Positions 9,801 to 17,601 of a DNA stretch of 40,200 bases are shown here, one piece after another. The stretch is from Victivallales bacterium (lineage in GTDB: Bacteria > Verrucomicrobiota > Lentisphaeria > Victivallales > Victivallaceae). The translations under genes and the position numbers were made by a program. The DNA lies in contig JAISIP010000193.1 of assembly GCA_031261965.1 (NCBI GenBank), positions 1-40,200 on the forward strand. The letters run 5' to 3'. Every line of letters starts with the position of its first letter. Within the stretch, counting starts at the first letter, position 1. The notes under the pieces were generated by a model, which saw nothing but the letters and a program-made list of their open reading frames with translations, was not told the origin of the DNA and did not search any database.

Positions 9801-9976
9801 CCCCGCCCACGGCAAACGCGATAGCTCTCAATGGGTGGCAAGACGACACTGCCACAACGGCATTCGAGCTTGAATATGAAAAAATTCAACTTGACGGATT
9901 GGAATCATCAACGGCAACTGCGGAAAAGTTCTCACTCTTTGATGCGAGCCGAAGAAACTTCGAACAATTAGCTTAG
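6875..9976 (+). CDS. Large C39-like cysteine protease domain protein with FN3-like and tandem PPC-like repeats
   Basis: 1033 aa from ATG 6875 (AGGA about 7 nt upstream; a TTG at 6869 would add two residues). Residues about 30-310 form a papain-fold peptidase-like domain: C44 in YGCAPTAIGMILGYYD, H in IEGHAMTGYGYN, D in IIFDDTYNSG. Two FN3-like repeats follow (about 320-490), each with WSPATDNVGVEGY or WQPADDNIGIAGY. Residues about 586-845 are two nearly identical 130-aa units (FTRGDNSDDSI...YISVQSSNAKKGGNASYSV), like prepeptidase C-terminal (PPC) domains, with a third diverged unit to about 975. There is no obvious signal peptide. Substrate unknown; family-level knowledge suggests a secreted or surface role, which the missing signal does not support. 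Confidence 0.85.
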   Translation: MLKKESQSTTASESDNPSISVKGAVSGDAFVSSQMPEAEYMYGCAPTAIGMILGYYDLYGYAGKDYSALIEGIVDLNSRGSDGNIYNMNEFNVLGSFIASREHVERFYSRNGSSATTPEQELPYSFVGGGYNSGVSQIDISLWDCLSDYLGTNQYWRGNGDFSTTYHYDMTLQQIINRNSTVTFRSGSEIRSIDWRYTTMLYGLNLYIESCGYSFNAQETGSFRVDSYGGSFTFEDYMREIDADRPVLISIEGHAMTGYGYNEATREIIFDDTYNSGQRMTWGGSYYYSGEYRELLSITVLSLEGGGVIPELDSESPQLNGTPTVLIRGETVTIRWSPATDNVGVEGYILRIGQNEYTLKETSYTLRLSTGVYNFTVLAYDAKGNRSNWSEEQSFTISDLQTPQFNSAPKANVSGRGFTIYWQPADDNIGIAGYVVKLNGEEYEVKEGNSLAFKNQKLGTYVYQVKAYDYAGNYVWSVSRSFKLEEKDIGVYFELLAGMVYGTQSVVLGDVALKPGKYQLGGDFDNFSGKITVVNLANNKKSGSATVKNGVLNFKKPLLLDGNYRVLATGNKNAAGSFSVELSGEIFYRNDNSDDSIAHLKSGQRIEVNTAPMTLITNEWVGFGDEFDYRAITLDYAGKYSFDLSSSDATKLTIWSMQPNGKLKSVKKVSAKAGQSVSIANRLLSAGTYYISVQSSNAKKGGNASYSVRLNNSTAFFTRGDNSDDSIGQLKSNRWIAVSASPISLIADEWVGFSDEFDYRAITLDYAGKYSFDLSSSDATKLTIWSMQPSGKLKSVKKISAKAGQSVSIANLLLSAGTYYISVQSSNAKKGGNASYSVRLNNSTVFFTRGDNSDDNPMSLGEAYHQEIDEDSWHLIANNWVGYGDAIDYRELAIKRSGLYTFSLSGVTDTVKLTLFTDGTNGKLKKLKSVSVKSGGGSLVAQALDTHQRYFVAIESTKAKKGGYSAYNLDVSFELPPPTANAIALNGWQDDTATTAFELEYEKIQLDGLESSTATAEKFSLFDASRRNFEQLA
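8631..9410 (+). repeat. Two near-identical 390-bp tandem units inside the protease-like gene
   Basis: Unit 1 is about 8631-9020 and unit 2 about 9021-9410, with an exact 390-bp offset; for example CGATAACAGCGATGAC recurs at the same place in each. Identity is very high over the last three quarters of the unit. A third, diverged unit starts at about 9411. The period is 130 codons, so unit gain or loss by recombination would keep the frame. The high identity suggests a recent duplication or gene conversion. Confidence 0.88.
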
Positions 9977-10000
9977 AGATACCATAAAGCGTAAAACGGT

Positions 10001-10822
10001 TCAATGTTTGCGGTATTTCCCGGGAGTACAGCCGAAACGGCGTTTGAATTGTTCCGAAAAATACGAAGTATCGGAAAAACTCAGCATAAAGGCGATTTCA
10101 GTAATACTGATATTTGAGCGAAGCAATCGGCAAGCTTCGTGCATACGCAAATCCATTAAATACTCACCGGGAGTACAAGAGAACTCCTCCTGCCAATACC
10201 GATAAAAGGTTCGCCGGGAAATTCCGTATTCATGAACCAGCTTGTCGAAGTTGATCCGCTCGGCGTAATTGCGGCGCAAATACGAGGCAATTTTTTGGAG
10301 TTTTTCGGTATAAAATGTGTCGGATTTTTGCTCATGAGCCGAGCTTGGATTCTGAAGACTCAATTCACGCAAAAGGCATATGACGTAAGAATCAATTCGG
10401 TCGGCATAGCCGGGTGAAACCGTATGTTCGCAAAGTTGATTGATTTTTTCGATCAAAGCGCGAATCTCATCGGAAATGTCAATCGGCCAGCCTGCCGCGT
10501 TGGTCGATATGCCGTATTCGGCGAAACGCTCCAACAGCGAACCGTTATAGAGCATCGCAAACGACTTCCGTGGCGCAAACAACCCGGAATAATAGTCGCT
10601 TTGAGGATACTTGATGTATATATGCGGAAATGGCAGTTTAACCCGTTCCCCGTTTTGCAAGTCGCAGGCATACGAATCCGAGCTGCTGAATCTAATGACG
10701 AACTCTATAACGTTGCCGCGTTTCCCGCTATATCCTTCCGTACTGCCGTCGTTGGCAACTATAGCAGAAAGCGGCAAAGTCGCACCGAGTTGTCTTTTTA
10801 GGTCTTCCAATTGAATATGCAT
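10001..10822 (-). CDS. AraC-family transcriptional regulator
   Basis: 273 aa. The C-terminal pair of helix-turn-helix motifs covers about 170-270: INFDKLVHEYGISRRTFYRYWQEEF, then ITEIAFMLSFSDTSYFSEQFKRRFGCTPGKYR, which matches the AraC/XylS signature. The N-terminal 150 residues look like a cupin-type sensing domain but are too diverged to assign a ligand. It is transcribed away from the SDR/dehydratase pair across a 326-bp region that contains a PE1 copy, so control of that pair is a reasonable inference. No strong Shine-Dalgarno is seen before the ATG. Confidence 0.92.
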   Translation of the reverse strand: MHIQLEDLKRQLGATLPLSAIVANDGSTEGYSGKRGNVIEFVIRFSSSDSYACDLQNGERVKLPFPHIYIKYPQSDYYSGLFAPRKSFAMLYNGSLLERFAEYGISTNAAGWPIDISDEIRALIEKINQLCEHTVSPGYADRIDSYVICLLRELSLQNPSSAHEQKSDTFYTEKLQKIASYLRRNYAERINFDKLVHEYGISRRTFYRYWQEEFSCTPGEYLMDLRMHEACRLLRSNISITEIAFMLSFSDTSYFSEQFKRRFGCTPGKYRKH

Positions 10823-10861
10823 AGTGTTGCATTACTATATCGCGACTTTTTACTTTTTCAA

Positions 10862-11028
10862 GGGTATCTCTAAAAACTATCTTGAGGTAAAAAATCGACA
10901 TATTCGCAATCTGACGGTGCGATTTTGTAAGTATCGGACTAACATAAAGTTAATCAGATACGAGCAAGGTCGCGCATACAAATGCGAGATGCGATTTTTA
11001 GCCAAGTTTCCAGTTTTTAGAGGTATCC
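10862..11028 (+). repeat. PE1 palindromic element, copy A (167 bp)
   Basis: The left end GGGTATCTCTAAAAACT and the right end CAGTTTTTAGAGGTATCC are inverted. Direct repeats TCAA flank it (10858-10861 and 11029-11032). The middle holds the family's internal palindrome (TCGGACTAACA...GTTAATCAGAT). One frame is stop-free across the whole copy (peptide KGISKNYLEVKNRHIRNL...). It lies between the divergent AraC regulator and the SDR operon. The rest of 10823-11148 is AT-rich, with no further gene visible. Confidence 0.92.
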
Positions 11029-11120
11029 TCAATGTAATTTGGCACAATAACCATATTTTTTGGCAAAAACAAACTGGTAAAAAAATAAATGTCAGGTATT
11101 ATAGAAGAGTGTATTCCTAA

Positions 11121-11140
11121 GGGCATTTCTAAAAATCAGG
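11121..11140. repeat. Possible degenerate PE1 terminus in the SDR leader
   Basis: GGGCATTTCTAAAAATCAGG resembles the PE1 terminal repeat GGGTATCTCTAAAAACTGG with a few changes. It ends at the AGGAGA ribosome-binding site of the SDR gene, so a PE1 remnant may form part of that leader. Short, so chance similarity is possible. Confidence 0.35.
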
Positions 11141-11148
11141 AGAAAAAG

Positions 11149-11901
11149 ATGAATGATTTAACTGGAAAAGTCGCGCTGGTTACCGGTTCTTCTCGGGGGC
11201 TGGGCCGGGGCGTAGCTCTGGTATTGGCGGAATTAGGTGCCGATGTAGTGGTAAACTATCACGGCAATGAGCTTGAAGCAAAAGCCGTTTGCGCCGAAAT
11301 TGAGAAATTCGGCCGCAAAACCCTTTGCCTCAAAGCCGACGTCGGTTCCGCCGATGACGTGGAAAAGATGTTTGCCGCAATCATGCAAAAATTCGGCAAG
11401 CTCGATATTTTGGTCAACAACGCCGGAACGACCAAATCGCAAGATATTTTTGAAACCTCCGAGGCGGAATGGGATTTTATCATCAAAACCAACTTAAAAA
11501 GCATGTTTTTGTGCAGCAAAGCCGCGATGAAGATCATGAAAGAGCAACATTTTGGACGCATTATCAATATGAGTTCAATCGTGGCGCATCGCGGCGCGTT
11601 ATTCGGTCATGTTCACTATGCGGCGACCAAGAGCGGAATTTTAGGGTTCACCAAAACTCTTGCCCGTACCGGCGCTCCGTTGGGCGTTACCGTCAACGCC
11701 ATCGCTCCGGGGATCATCGAAACCGAACTCTTGTTTAAGACCCACGGCGAAGAAGGTGTCGCCGAGTTAGCATCGGGAGTTCCGCTCGGCTTGGGCAAAG
11801 CGCGGGACATCGGATTGGCGGCGGCTTACTTGGCCGGTGAGGGTGGTCGCTATATCACAGGAGCGACCATAGACGTCAATGGCGGAATGTATCTGAGGTA
11901 A
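11149..11901 (+). CDS. SDR-family NAD(P)-dependent oxidoreductase (FabG-like)
   Basis: 250 aa from ATG 11149, preceded by AGGAGA at a 5-nt spacing; a longer frame to 11089 is not needed. Cofactor motif TGSSRGLG at 12-19, NNAG at 90-93, catalytic S142/S143, Y157 and K161 in HYAATKSG, and a C-terminal YITGATIDVNGGMYLR typical of classical SDRs. Only 6 nt separate it from the enolase-superfamily dehydratase. The pairing suggests a sugar or sugar-acid dehydrogenase of a non-phosphorylative pathway rather than fatty-acid FabG; the substrate is inferred only. Probably controlled by the divergent AraC gene. Confidence 0.92.
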   Translation: MNDLTGKVALVTGSSRGLGRGVALVLAELGADVVVNYHGNELEAKAVCAEIEKFGRKTLCLKADVGSADDVEKMFAAIMQKFGKLDILVNNAGTTKSQDIFETSEAEWDFIIKTNLKSMFLCSKAAMKIMKEQHFGRIINMSSIVAHRGALFGHVHYAATKSGILGFTKTLARTGAPLGVTVNAIAPGIIETELLFKTHGEEGVAELASGVPLGLGKARDIGLAAAYLAGEGGRYITGATIDVNGGMYLR

Positions 11902-11907
11902 AAGAAG

Positions 11908-13083
11908 ATGAAAATTTCAGCGGTAAAAACCTTTATCTGTCACTGCTACCGTACCAACTGGGTTTTTTGCAAAATCGAAACCGACTCAGGAATCCACGGG
12001 TGGGGCGAATCCACCTTGGAATACAAAGAACATACCGTCGCCCAGGCCATTCACGAGCTGGAACGCTACTTAATCGGCAAAGACCCGCACAACATCGAAG
12101 CCTTTCGCCACGACTGTTATCGCGATGCTTACTGGCGCGGCGGCCCGGTCTTGATGAGTGCCTTAGCCGGAGTTGAGATGGCGTTGTGGGACATCAAGGG
12201 CAAAGACCTCGGGGTGCCGGTTTATCAACTTTTGGGCGGCAAAGTTCGCGACAGTATCGATTGTTACGCCAACGGTTGGTTCGCCCCGGCGAAAAGCCCG
12301 GATGAATTCGCCGCCAAAGCCGTTACGGTCAAAAAACACGGATTTAAAGGGTTAAAGTGGGATCCTTTCGGCAAAGCCTGGTTGACCATAGCCAAGACCG
12401 ACTTGGCAAAGGCAATCGAATGCATCGAAAAAGTCGCCGCCTCGGTTGGGAACGAGGTGGAGTTGCTGATCGAAGGACATGGTCGCTTCGATATTCCCAC
12501 GGCAATTCGCATTTGCCGTGAGCTTGAACCGTTTAATGTTCTTTGGTTTGAAGAACCGATTCCGCCGGATGATCTGGAAGGCTTGGCAGAGGTCAAACGC
12601 CACAGCCGAGTGGCGATCGCCGCCGGGGAACGGCTTTACAGCCGCTATGATTACCGAAAATTCTTCGATTTGAATTGCGCCGACTTCGCTCAACCCGATG
12701 TTTCTCATGCCGGGGGAATATTAGAAATGCGAATGATTGCGGCAACCGCCGAGGCTCGTCACATTCAATTTTGTCCTCACAATCCCTCCGGACCGGTGGC
12801 AAACGCCGCTTCGCTTCAATTGGCGGCGTGCGTACCCAATTGCATGTTCCTTGAGACCATGCTGCTGGATGTGCCGTGGAGACAAGAGATCTGCGATGAA
12901 GACTTGACCGTAAAAGACGGTCAAATGCTGATCTCCGACCGACCGGGATTGGGCATTGAACTCAACGAAAAAGAGTTAGGCAAACATCCTTATGAAGCGC
13001 GGGATTTACGCCATTATCGCGGAGATTTGACCGATATTCGCCCGGTCAACGCGGTGCCGTTTTTCAAAAATCAAATGAGCTGA
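11908..13083 (+). CDS. Mandelate racemase/enolase-superfamily sugar-acid dehydratase (galactonate dehydratase-like)
   Basis: 391 aa. The N-terminal capping domain spans about 1-120 and is followed by the TIM barrel. Metal ligands are E189 (LIEGHG, with H191), E215 (LWFEEPIPPDD) and E241 (AAGERLYSRYDY). H291 in CPHNPSGPVA is the second acid/base histidine. The E-G-H, PDVSHAGGI and PHNPSGPV pattern is that of the D-galactonate dehydratase (GalD/DgoD) subgroup, which removes water from acid sugars to give 2-keto-3-deoxy acids. I do not assign dgoD because several acid-sugar dehydratases share these motifs. The SDR upstream could make the acid substrate. Confidence 0.9.
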   Translation: MKISAVKTFICHCYRTNWVFCKIETDSGIHGWGESTLEYKEHTVAQAIHELERYLIGKDPHNIEAFRHDCYRDAYWRGGPVLMSALAGVEMALWDIKGKDLGVPVYQLLGGKVRDSIDCYANGWFAPAKSPDEFAAKAVTVKKHGFKGLKWDPFGKAWLTIAKTDLAKAIECIEKVAASVGNEVELLIEGHGRFDIPTAIRICRELEPFNVLWFEEPIPPDDLEGLAEVKRHSRVAIAAGERLYSRYDYRKFFDLNCADFAQPDVSHAGGILEMRMIAATAEARHIQFCPHNPSGPVANAASLQLAACVPNCMFLETMLLDVPWRQEICDEDLTVKDGQMLISDRPGLGIELNEKELGKHPYEARDLRHYRGDLTDIRPVNAVPFFKNQMS

Positions 13084-13096
13084 TTGTAAAAAGATA

Positions 13097-13163
13097 GAGC
13101 TAATTGCAAAATTACCTTTTTGGCATGATTTTGACGGTACTATTGAGAATTTTTTGTTCTTTG
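13097..13163. repeat. Partial PE2 element overlapping the end of the Sel1-like gene
   Basis: From GAGCTAATTGCAAAATTACC through GAGAATTTTTTGTTCTTTG, this stretch is almost identical to the reverse complement of 36206-36272 in the full PE2 copy. The other half is missing. It supplies the last codons and TAG stop of the minus-strand gene ending at 13140, so the protein's C-terminal RTKNSQ is repeat-derived. Confidence 0.85.
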
Positions 13164-15089
13164 ATAAGCTCTAAGTCTTCTTATTGCATCGCTTTGCAAG
13201 GCTTGAATCGCATCTTCGTCGCCGCGTTCGGCGGCGCGTTGCAACCAAAATTTTGCCTTAGATGGGTTATAACGCAAAAAAGCGTTTGGATCGGTCGCGG
13301 AATGCAAATACAACATGCCCAGAGCGCATTGCGCCACCGTGTTGTATGCTTGAATCCCCGCCTTGACCGACGCCAAATTTTTGTCGCGGTCACGTGGTAG
13401 TTTTAAGTTTCGATTCATTCCTGCTAAAGCACCGACAAATGCGTTGGTCTCCAAATTATCGGTCGGCAACGCTTTCAGTAATTCCAGTGGATTCTTATCC
13501 GAGGAATGTCTCAAATAGTATTGCGAATAATAGTACGCCGGACGATACCCCTGCTCGATGGCTTTTTGGAAAAATTCGGCGGCGCGTTTTCTCCAGAGGA
13601 CGGTTTCATCCCAATTCTTCGGAATGTATTCGCTGCTTGCCCGACCGGCCAGGCAAATATCTTCCGGTTTGGCTTCTTTGCCTTGCGCATTAACTGTTGA
13701 AACGATTTTGGCGAACAACTCGTTTGCTCTTACTTTGTTTGCCGTGACTCCCGGACGACCGTGCCTGAGAAAACGACCGAGTTCAAATCGCGCTTCCAAT
13801 CCCGGTGCTTTTTCCAGCGTGATCAATGTTTCCTGGTATTTGCCGAACCAGTCATAAGTTCGCGCCAGTTTCAATTGATCGGTGATTTTCGCATAATCCG
13901 GCTCGGTGAAAAGGTCTTTTAACTCCAATGCAGAGAACAACTCTTCCCGAGGTTGCGCCGCGAGAAATTCCCGCTTCCGACGCTCCATCTCCGCCGGCGG
14001 CAACGGATCAAGCATACCGCGCCGGGACATCACTGGCGGGGGATGATGTTCTTCGCGTCCGTTAGATTGTTGAGTCGCAGGTTGGCGAGAGTCGTATCTT
14101 TTTAGCAAATTGTTGTTGTTTAAATAATTGCTGATATTATTTAACGCATCTTCCATATTCGACAAATTTGATGCATCATCGTAACAAAGCAGGATATAGT
14201 CGGAGTCTTCATTTGACAAAATAATTTTAGGTAATTTTAAACAATCTTTCATCGCCAAGCGCATCACCTTATTTGAGTGAAACACCCGTAATTCTTTTGG
14301 CTTATTCTGTCGATCGATGCCCCAAATTAGCCAATTTACGTTTTCTGATGTGATAATGTTACCATTGTCGGAAATAATTTTTTTCCCTTGGATTTTGATT
14401 GCTGTTAATGGAGTAAAATCATTGTGCTGTATATCTTCGGCAACAATAGAATACTTGTTTACAATGGAGTAGATTACCCATCTGTAAAGCATTGGCGAAA
14501 CGGATGGAATCCACTCGTTTTGATTCGCGTTTTGTAAAGGAATACGAGCAAGAATATCTTCACCGTCAACTTCATACCAAAGGTGATTGGTTGCATTGGT
14601 TATTGAGGTTGTTGAAAAAGGAACCGAGTTCATAAATAAAATTGGTTGACCATGCCAATAGCCTTTATAGCGCATAGTTTGATCTTCATCGACAAACCCT
14701 TTGATTGTTTGCTGTGTTTGTAGATCAAAAATATTATCCTCCGACCATATTCGAAAAGAAATTCTTCCCATTGCGTCAGATAATAAATTGGGAAATATAA
14801 TTCGAAAATTCCCTTTATTCACAGACCAGGCAAGGGGAAATTTCACAGGTATGGAAGACGTCTTTCGTATACCGGATGGAACAAAAATACTACCTGGCAA
14901 ATAATGCTGTCGCACTTCGTTTGAATTTAAATCCATGACATATAGCTTTACTGCTGCTTCCAACTCCTCGGGAGCTTGACAATAACTCAATATTCCGTCA
15001 TTGATATAGTATTTTGCTATGTCGTTTTCAGCAAGACAGACAGTAAATAAAAATACACACATTACCCCGTATAAAATATAGTATTTCAT
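13140..15089 (-). CDS. Secreted Sel1-repeat protein
   Basis: About 649 aa from ATG 15089; a TTG at 15101 overlaps the previous stop and would add four residues. Signal peptide: MKYYILYGVMCVFLFTVCLA. The first 330 residues are an unrecognised, Trp/Tyr-rich mainly beta region. From about 420 onward are TPR/Sel1-type helical repeats (YDWFGKYQETLITLEKAPGLEARFELGRF, KAKFWLQRAAERGDEDAIQAL). Sel1 repeats usually mediate protein contacts in the periplasm or envelope. The C-terminal few residues and stop come from a PE2 fragment, so the native C-terminus was probably replaced. It directly follows the phase-shifted secreted gene and is likely co-transcribed with it. Confidence 0.82.
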   Translation of the reverse strand: MKYYILYGVMCVFLFTVCLAENDIAKYYINDGILSYCQAPEELEAAVKLYVMDLNSNEVRQHYLPGSIFVPSGIRKTSSIPVKFPLAWSVNKGNFRIIFPNLLSDAMGRISFRIWSEDNIFDLQTQQTIKGFVDEDQTMRYKGYWHGQPILFMNSVPFSTTSITNATNHLWYEVDGEDILARIPLQNANQNEWIPSVSPMLYRWVIYSIVNKYSIVAEDIQHNDFTPLTAIKIQGKKIISDNGNIITSENVNWLIWGIDRQNKPKELRVFHSNKVMRLAMKDCLKLPKIILSNEDSDYILLCYDDASNLSNMEDALNNISNYLNNNNLLKRYDSRQPATQQSNGREEHHPPPVMSRRGMLDPLPPAEMERRKREFLAAQPREELFSALELKDLFTEPDYAKITDQLKLARTYDWFGKYQETLITLEKAPGLEARFELGRFLRHGRPGVTANKVRANELFAKIVSTVNAQGKEAKPEDICLAGRASSEYIPKNWDETVLWRKRAAEFFQKAIEQGYRPAYYYSQYYLRHSSDKNPLELLKALPTDNLETNAFVGALAGMNRNLKLPRDRDKNLASVKAGIQAYNTVAQCALGMLYLHSATDPNAFLRYNPSKAKFWLQRAAERGDEDAIQALQSDAIRRLRAYQRTKNSQ

Positions 15090-15097
15090 TTTGTAAC

Positions 15098-17316
15098 TCA
15101 AAAAACACTCGTGGTAATTTGTGTTCCTACTGGATTCTTCTTAAAAAGAAGAGCCGCAGATCCCAACATATAAAAACCTGATAGAGAGTCATCTATCGAC
15201 TGCAAGGAATTGTGTTGGATTCCATAGCTTGGGTCGTAATATACGCCTCCATATCGTATAATCTGATGATTATTAAAAAGTGATGCTGGTTTGGAATTAT
15301 TTTGTCCGGCAGTTCCTGAGGTATAAGAAACTTCCTCAGGTGTTCCCCAGTTATATTGAGATGAACCAAGAATAATACCATTGGCTGGAATTGCATTCAT
15401 GTATGGGAAATCCGTATTCCCAGAAGTTCCAGAGCCGGAAAAACTCCATGTTTTTACAATAAAACCTTGACCTGCAAAAGGTAAAGGAGTAAATAAAATA
15501 TAATCACTATCGATACCGTGGATACTCAATGCTGTTTGAAAGAAATCAGCCCACGAACCACATTGACCATCTGTTCCGGCAAGCAATCCTCCCACGCTGG
15601 TAACATTTGTCAAATAAGAATGATAATAAGTTAGAGTAACTCCGCCTTTTCGTTTGACGTTTATATCGCTGAACTCGCTCCATATACTGCTCACAATCTG
15701 GTTTGCATTGGTGTCTCCGTCTGCGTTGGTGCAGCTGATATGAAAAACGGTTTCATAGGAAGAAATGGCGGCATTATACGTCAAATACAGCTCATGTTCG
15801 GAGTAGCTGCGTTCCCATGAAAGATTGGCATCGGCGGTTCCGGCTTCGCCGAATCCGACTTCCCATGCCAGCTCGAAGCCGTCGTCATATCCGACTTCCG
15901 CAGCTGACTTGAAAGCACTTGCGGCGGTAACCGAAGTGTTGCCCATATTCAATGCCACCGGAGTACTCCAATTATTGGAACTCCAAAAAGAATATGGCGT
16001 AAATCGAACTTTTTTTACCGCCGCTTCCACATCATAAGCGGAGATGAAATCAGTATCCGCGCTATTGCGGCAATCGGGTCTAAAGACGGCGGAAGCGTCC
16101 ATAATTGCGGTACTTTGATAGGCAACCGGCTGGAATTTTTTGCCGGTGTCGGCGTTGGCGTTGCTCAGATCGGAATCGCCGTCCAAATCGTCGTCTTGCC
16201 ATGCCGCGCCGGAATAGCTACCCCCGGCATCTTTGTTAATGGTGATATCGCCGCTAAATGTAACACTGTGAATTTTGGGTGCGGAAACTTTCACCCGAAT
16301 CAGTTTTTGCGAAGTGCCGCAGGATGCCGTCACCACATAATCCCCCACGCTTCCCGGCTTAAAGGTAGCTTCCAATTTGTTCGATTGCTTGGGCGTAATT
16401 GAGGTTCCCCAACCGCTTACCGCCCAGTTGATGGAATTTTTCAAGGCATCGTCAAGTGTGACATTGGGGGTCAGCACCATAGTCAACTCAATGACGGATT
16501 GCGGTTGCGCATAAATCGTTTCCAAATCAGACCATTTATCTGTTCCGCTTGGTGTTGCTTTCCGCGTTGATGTTTTCCCGTGACCGCTTACGCTGACCAC
16601 ACCGACTACTTTCATTTCCCCGGAATCGGATTTACCGGCGTTATCGGTCGGGCTGGCACTGATATTGTATATACCGGGATCTGGAGTTCCCATAGAAGCC
16701 GAAAACCATCCCGGCACATTCCACCAATTACGGTTGAAAATGATGCTTGATTCGTTATTCTTCAACTGACTGTTTACCGTCCAATTGCTTGTTTTGCTGC
16801 TGTTATCTTCGTAAGCGGTATAGGTCACGCTCGTTCCGGCCGAAACCGTAATTTCCTTTGCCCCGTTATTCTGGTTGGATTTGATATAAAACGGGGCTTT
16901 GGCATTGCCGCTGGCACTCCAGGTCGGTTGACTGCCGTCGCCGCCGGCGGGCGAAATAAGTTTGCCGTTCATGGAGATCGTGAAGTTCGAGGTCGGAATG
17001 GAATCAAGAGCGTAAGTTACAACCCCGGTGGCTCCGCCGGAGCTTACAGAAATGTCAATTCCGGTCGGTCCGCCGGAGGTGACACCATCAGCCGTATCAA
17101 AATCGTAAGAGGTATTGAGGTTGCCTTTGGATACATTCAAGGTGTAAGTTATTCCGCTTGATGTTTTATCACCCTCGATATCACCGGCGTCATAATTAAA
17201 GTCCGCAGCATAAGAGCTTGTAGTAAAAAGTGTTAAGACTATCAGCAATCCGGCAAGCAGCCCAATCCAATCACCTGCGGAACGATTCTCTGCTCTGCTC
17301 TGCTCCTAATAAACAT
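15098..17316 (-). CDS. Secreted protein with transglutaminase-like Cys-His-Asp domain; start out of frame (possible phase variation)
   Basis: The uninterrupted frame (TTG 17248 to 15098, 716 aa) begins in the middle of a signal peptide (LIVLTLFTTSSYA). The only well-placed start is ATG 17316, 6 nt after AGGAGGAGA, but translation from it stops at 17242 because a GAGCA tandem tract puts it out of frame. Losing one 5-bp unit joins ATG to the full signal peptide (WIGLLAGLLIVLTLFTTSSY-A). The mature protein has Ig/bacterial-surface-like beta domains over about 30-330. The C-terminal domain has C563 in GQCGSWADFF, H661 in NNHQIIRYGG and D672 in YYDPSYG, a transglutaminase/papain-like triad. Substrate unknown. 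Alternatives are a simple frameshift pseudogene or a sequencing error. Confidence 0.8.
17288..17305. repeat. Pentanucleotide tandem tract in a signal-peptide coding region
   Basis: On the plus strand CTC is followed by three TGCTC units (minus strand GAGCA x3 then GAG). It begins four codons after ATG 17316. Two or five units would put ATG in frame with the signal peptide; the three present do not. Neisseria opa genes use pentamers in the same position as on/off switches. Confidence 0.75.
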
Positions 17317-17502
17317 GATTTTTCTCCTCCTAAATGTTGTTTAAAGAAACGAACTCTAAAAGTACAATAATCCCCCTTCTTGAAGAATGCAATCCCGTTT
17401 TAAGAAAAATTTAATAATTTTTTGACGGGTAAATTATAGAGGAATTCTTTTCGCGGTTATTATACGGGAACGGGACGATGTGGACAAAAGTCCCCTACTG
17501 CC

Positions 17503-17573
17503 CACTACCCACTAATCACTACCCACTAATCACTACCCACTTAAAAATCCCGCATTCCGCATTCCGAATTTAT
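17503..17573. repeat. Imperfect short tandem repeats (CACTACCCACTAAT and GCATTCC units)
   Basis: A 14-base unit ACTACCCACTAATC is repeated about two and a half times, and GCATTCC occurs twice just after. It lies between the end of nadE and the start of the secreted-protein gene at 17316. The rest of 17317-17601 shows no gene; an AT-rich imperfect inverted repeat with CCCGT/ACGGG ends lies around 17394-17437. Confidence 0.7.
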
Positions 17574-17601
17574 CCGCCCGTCGTACGGACAAAAGGGGTT
17601 T

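Noticed and set aside
10824-11120. 98-aa frame over PE1 copy A as a gene
   Set aside because: It is the PE1 open frame plus flanks; the same peptide appears at every intact copy and there is no ribosome-binding site.
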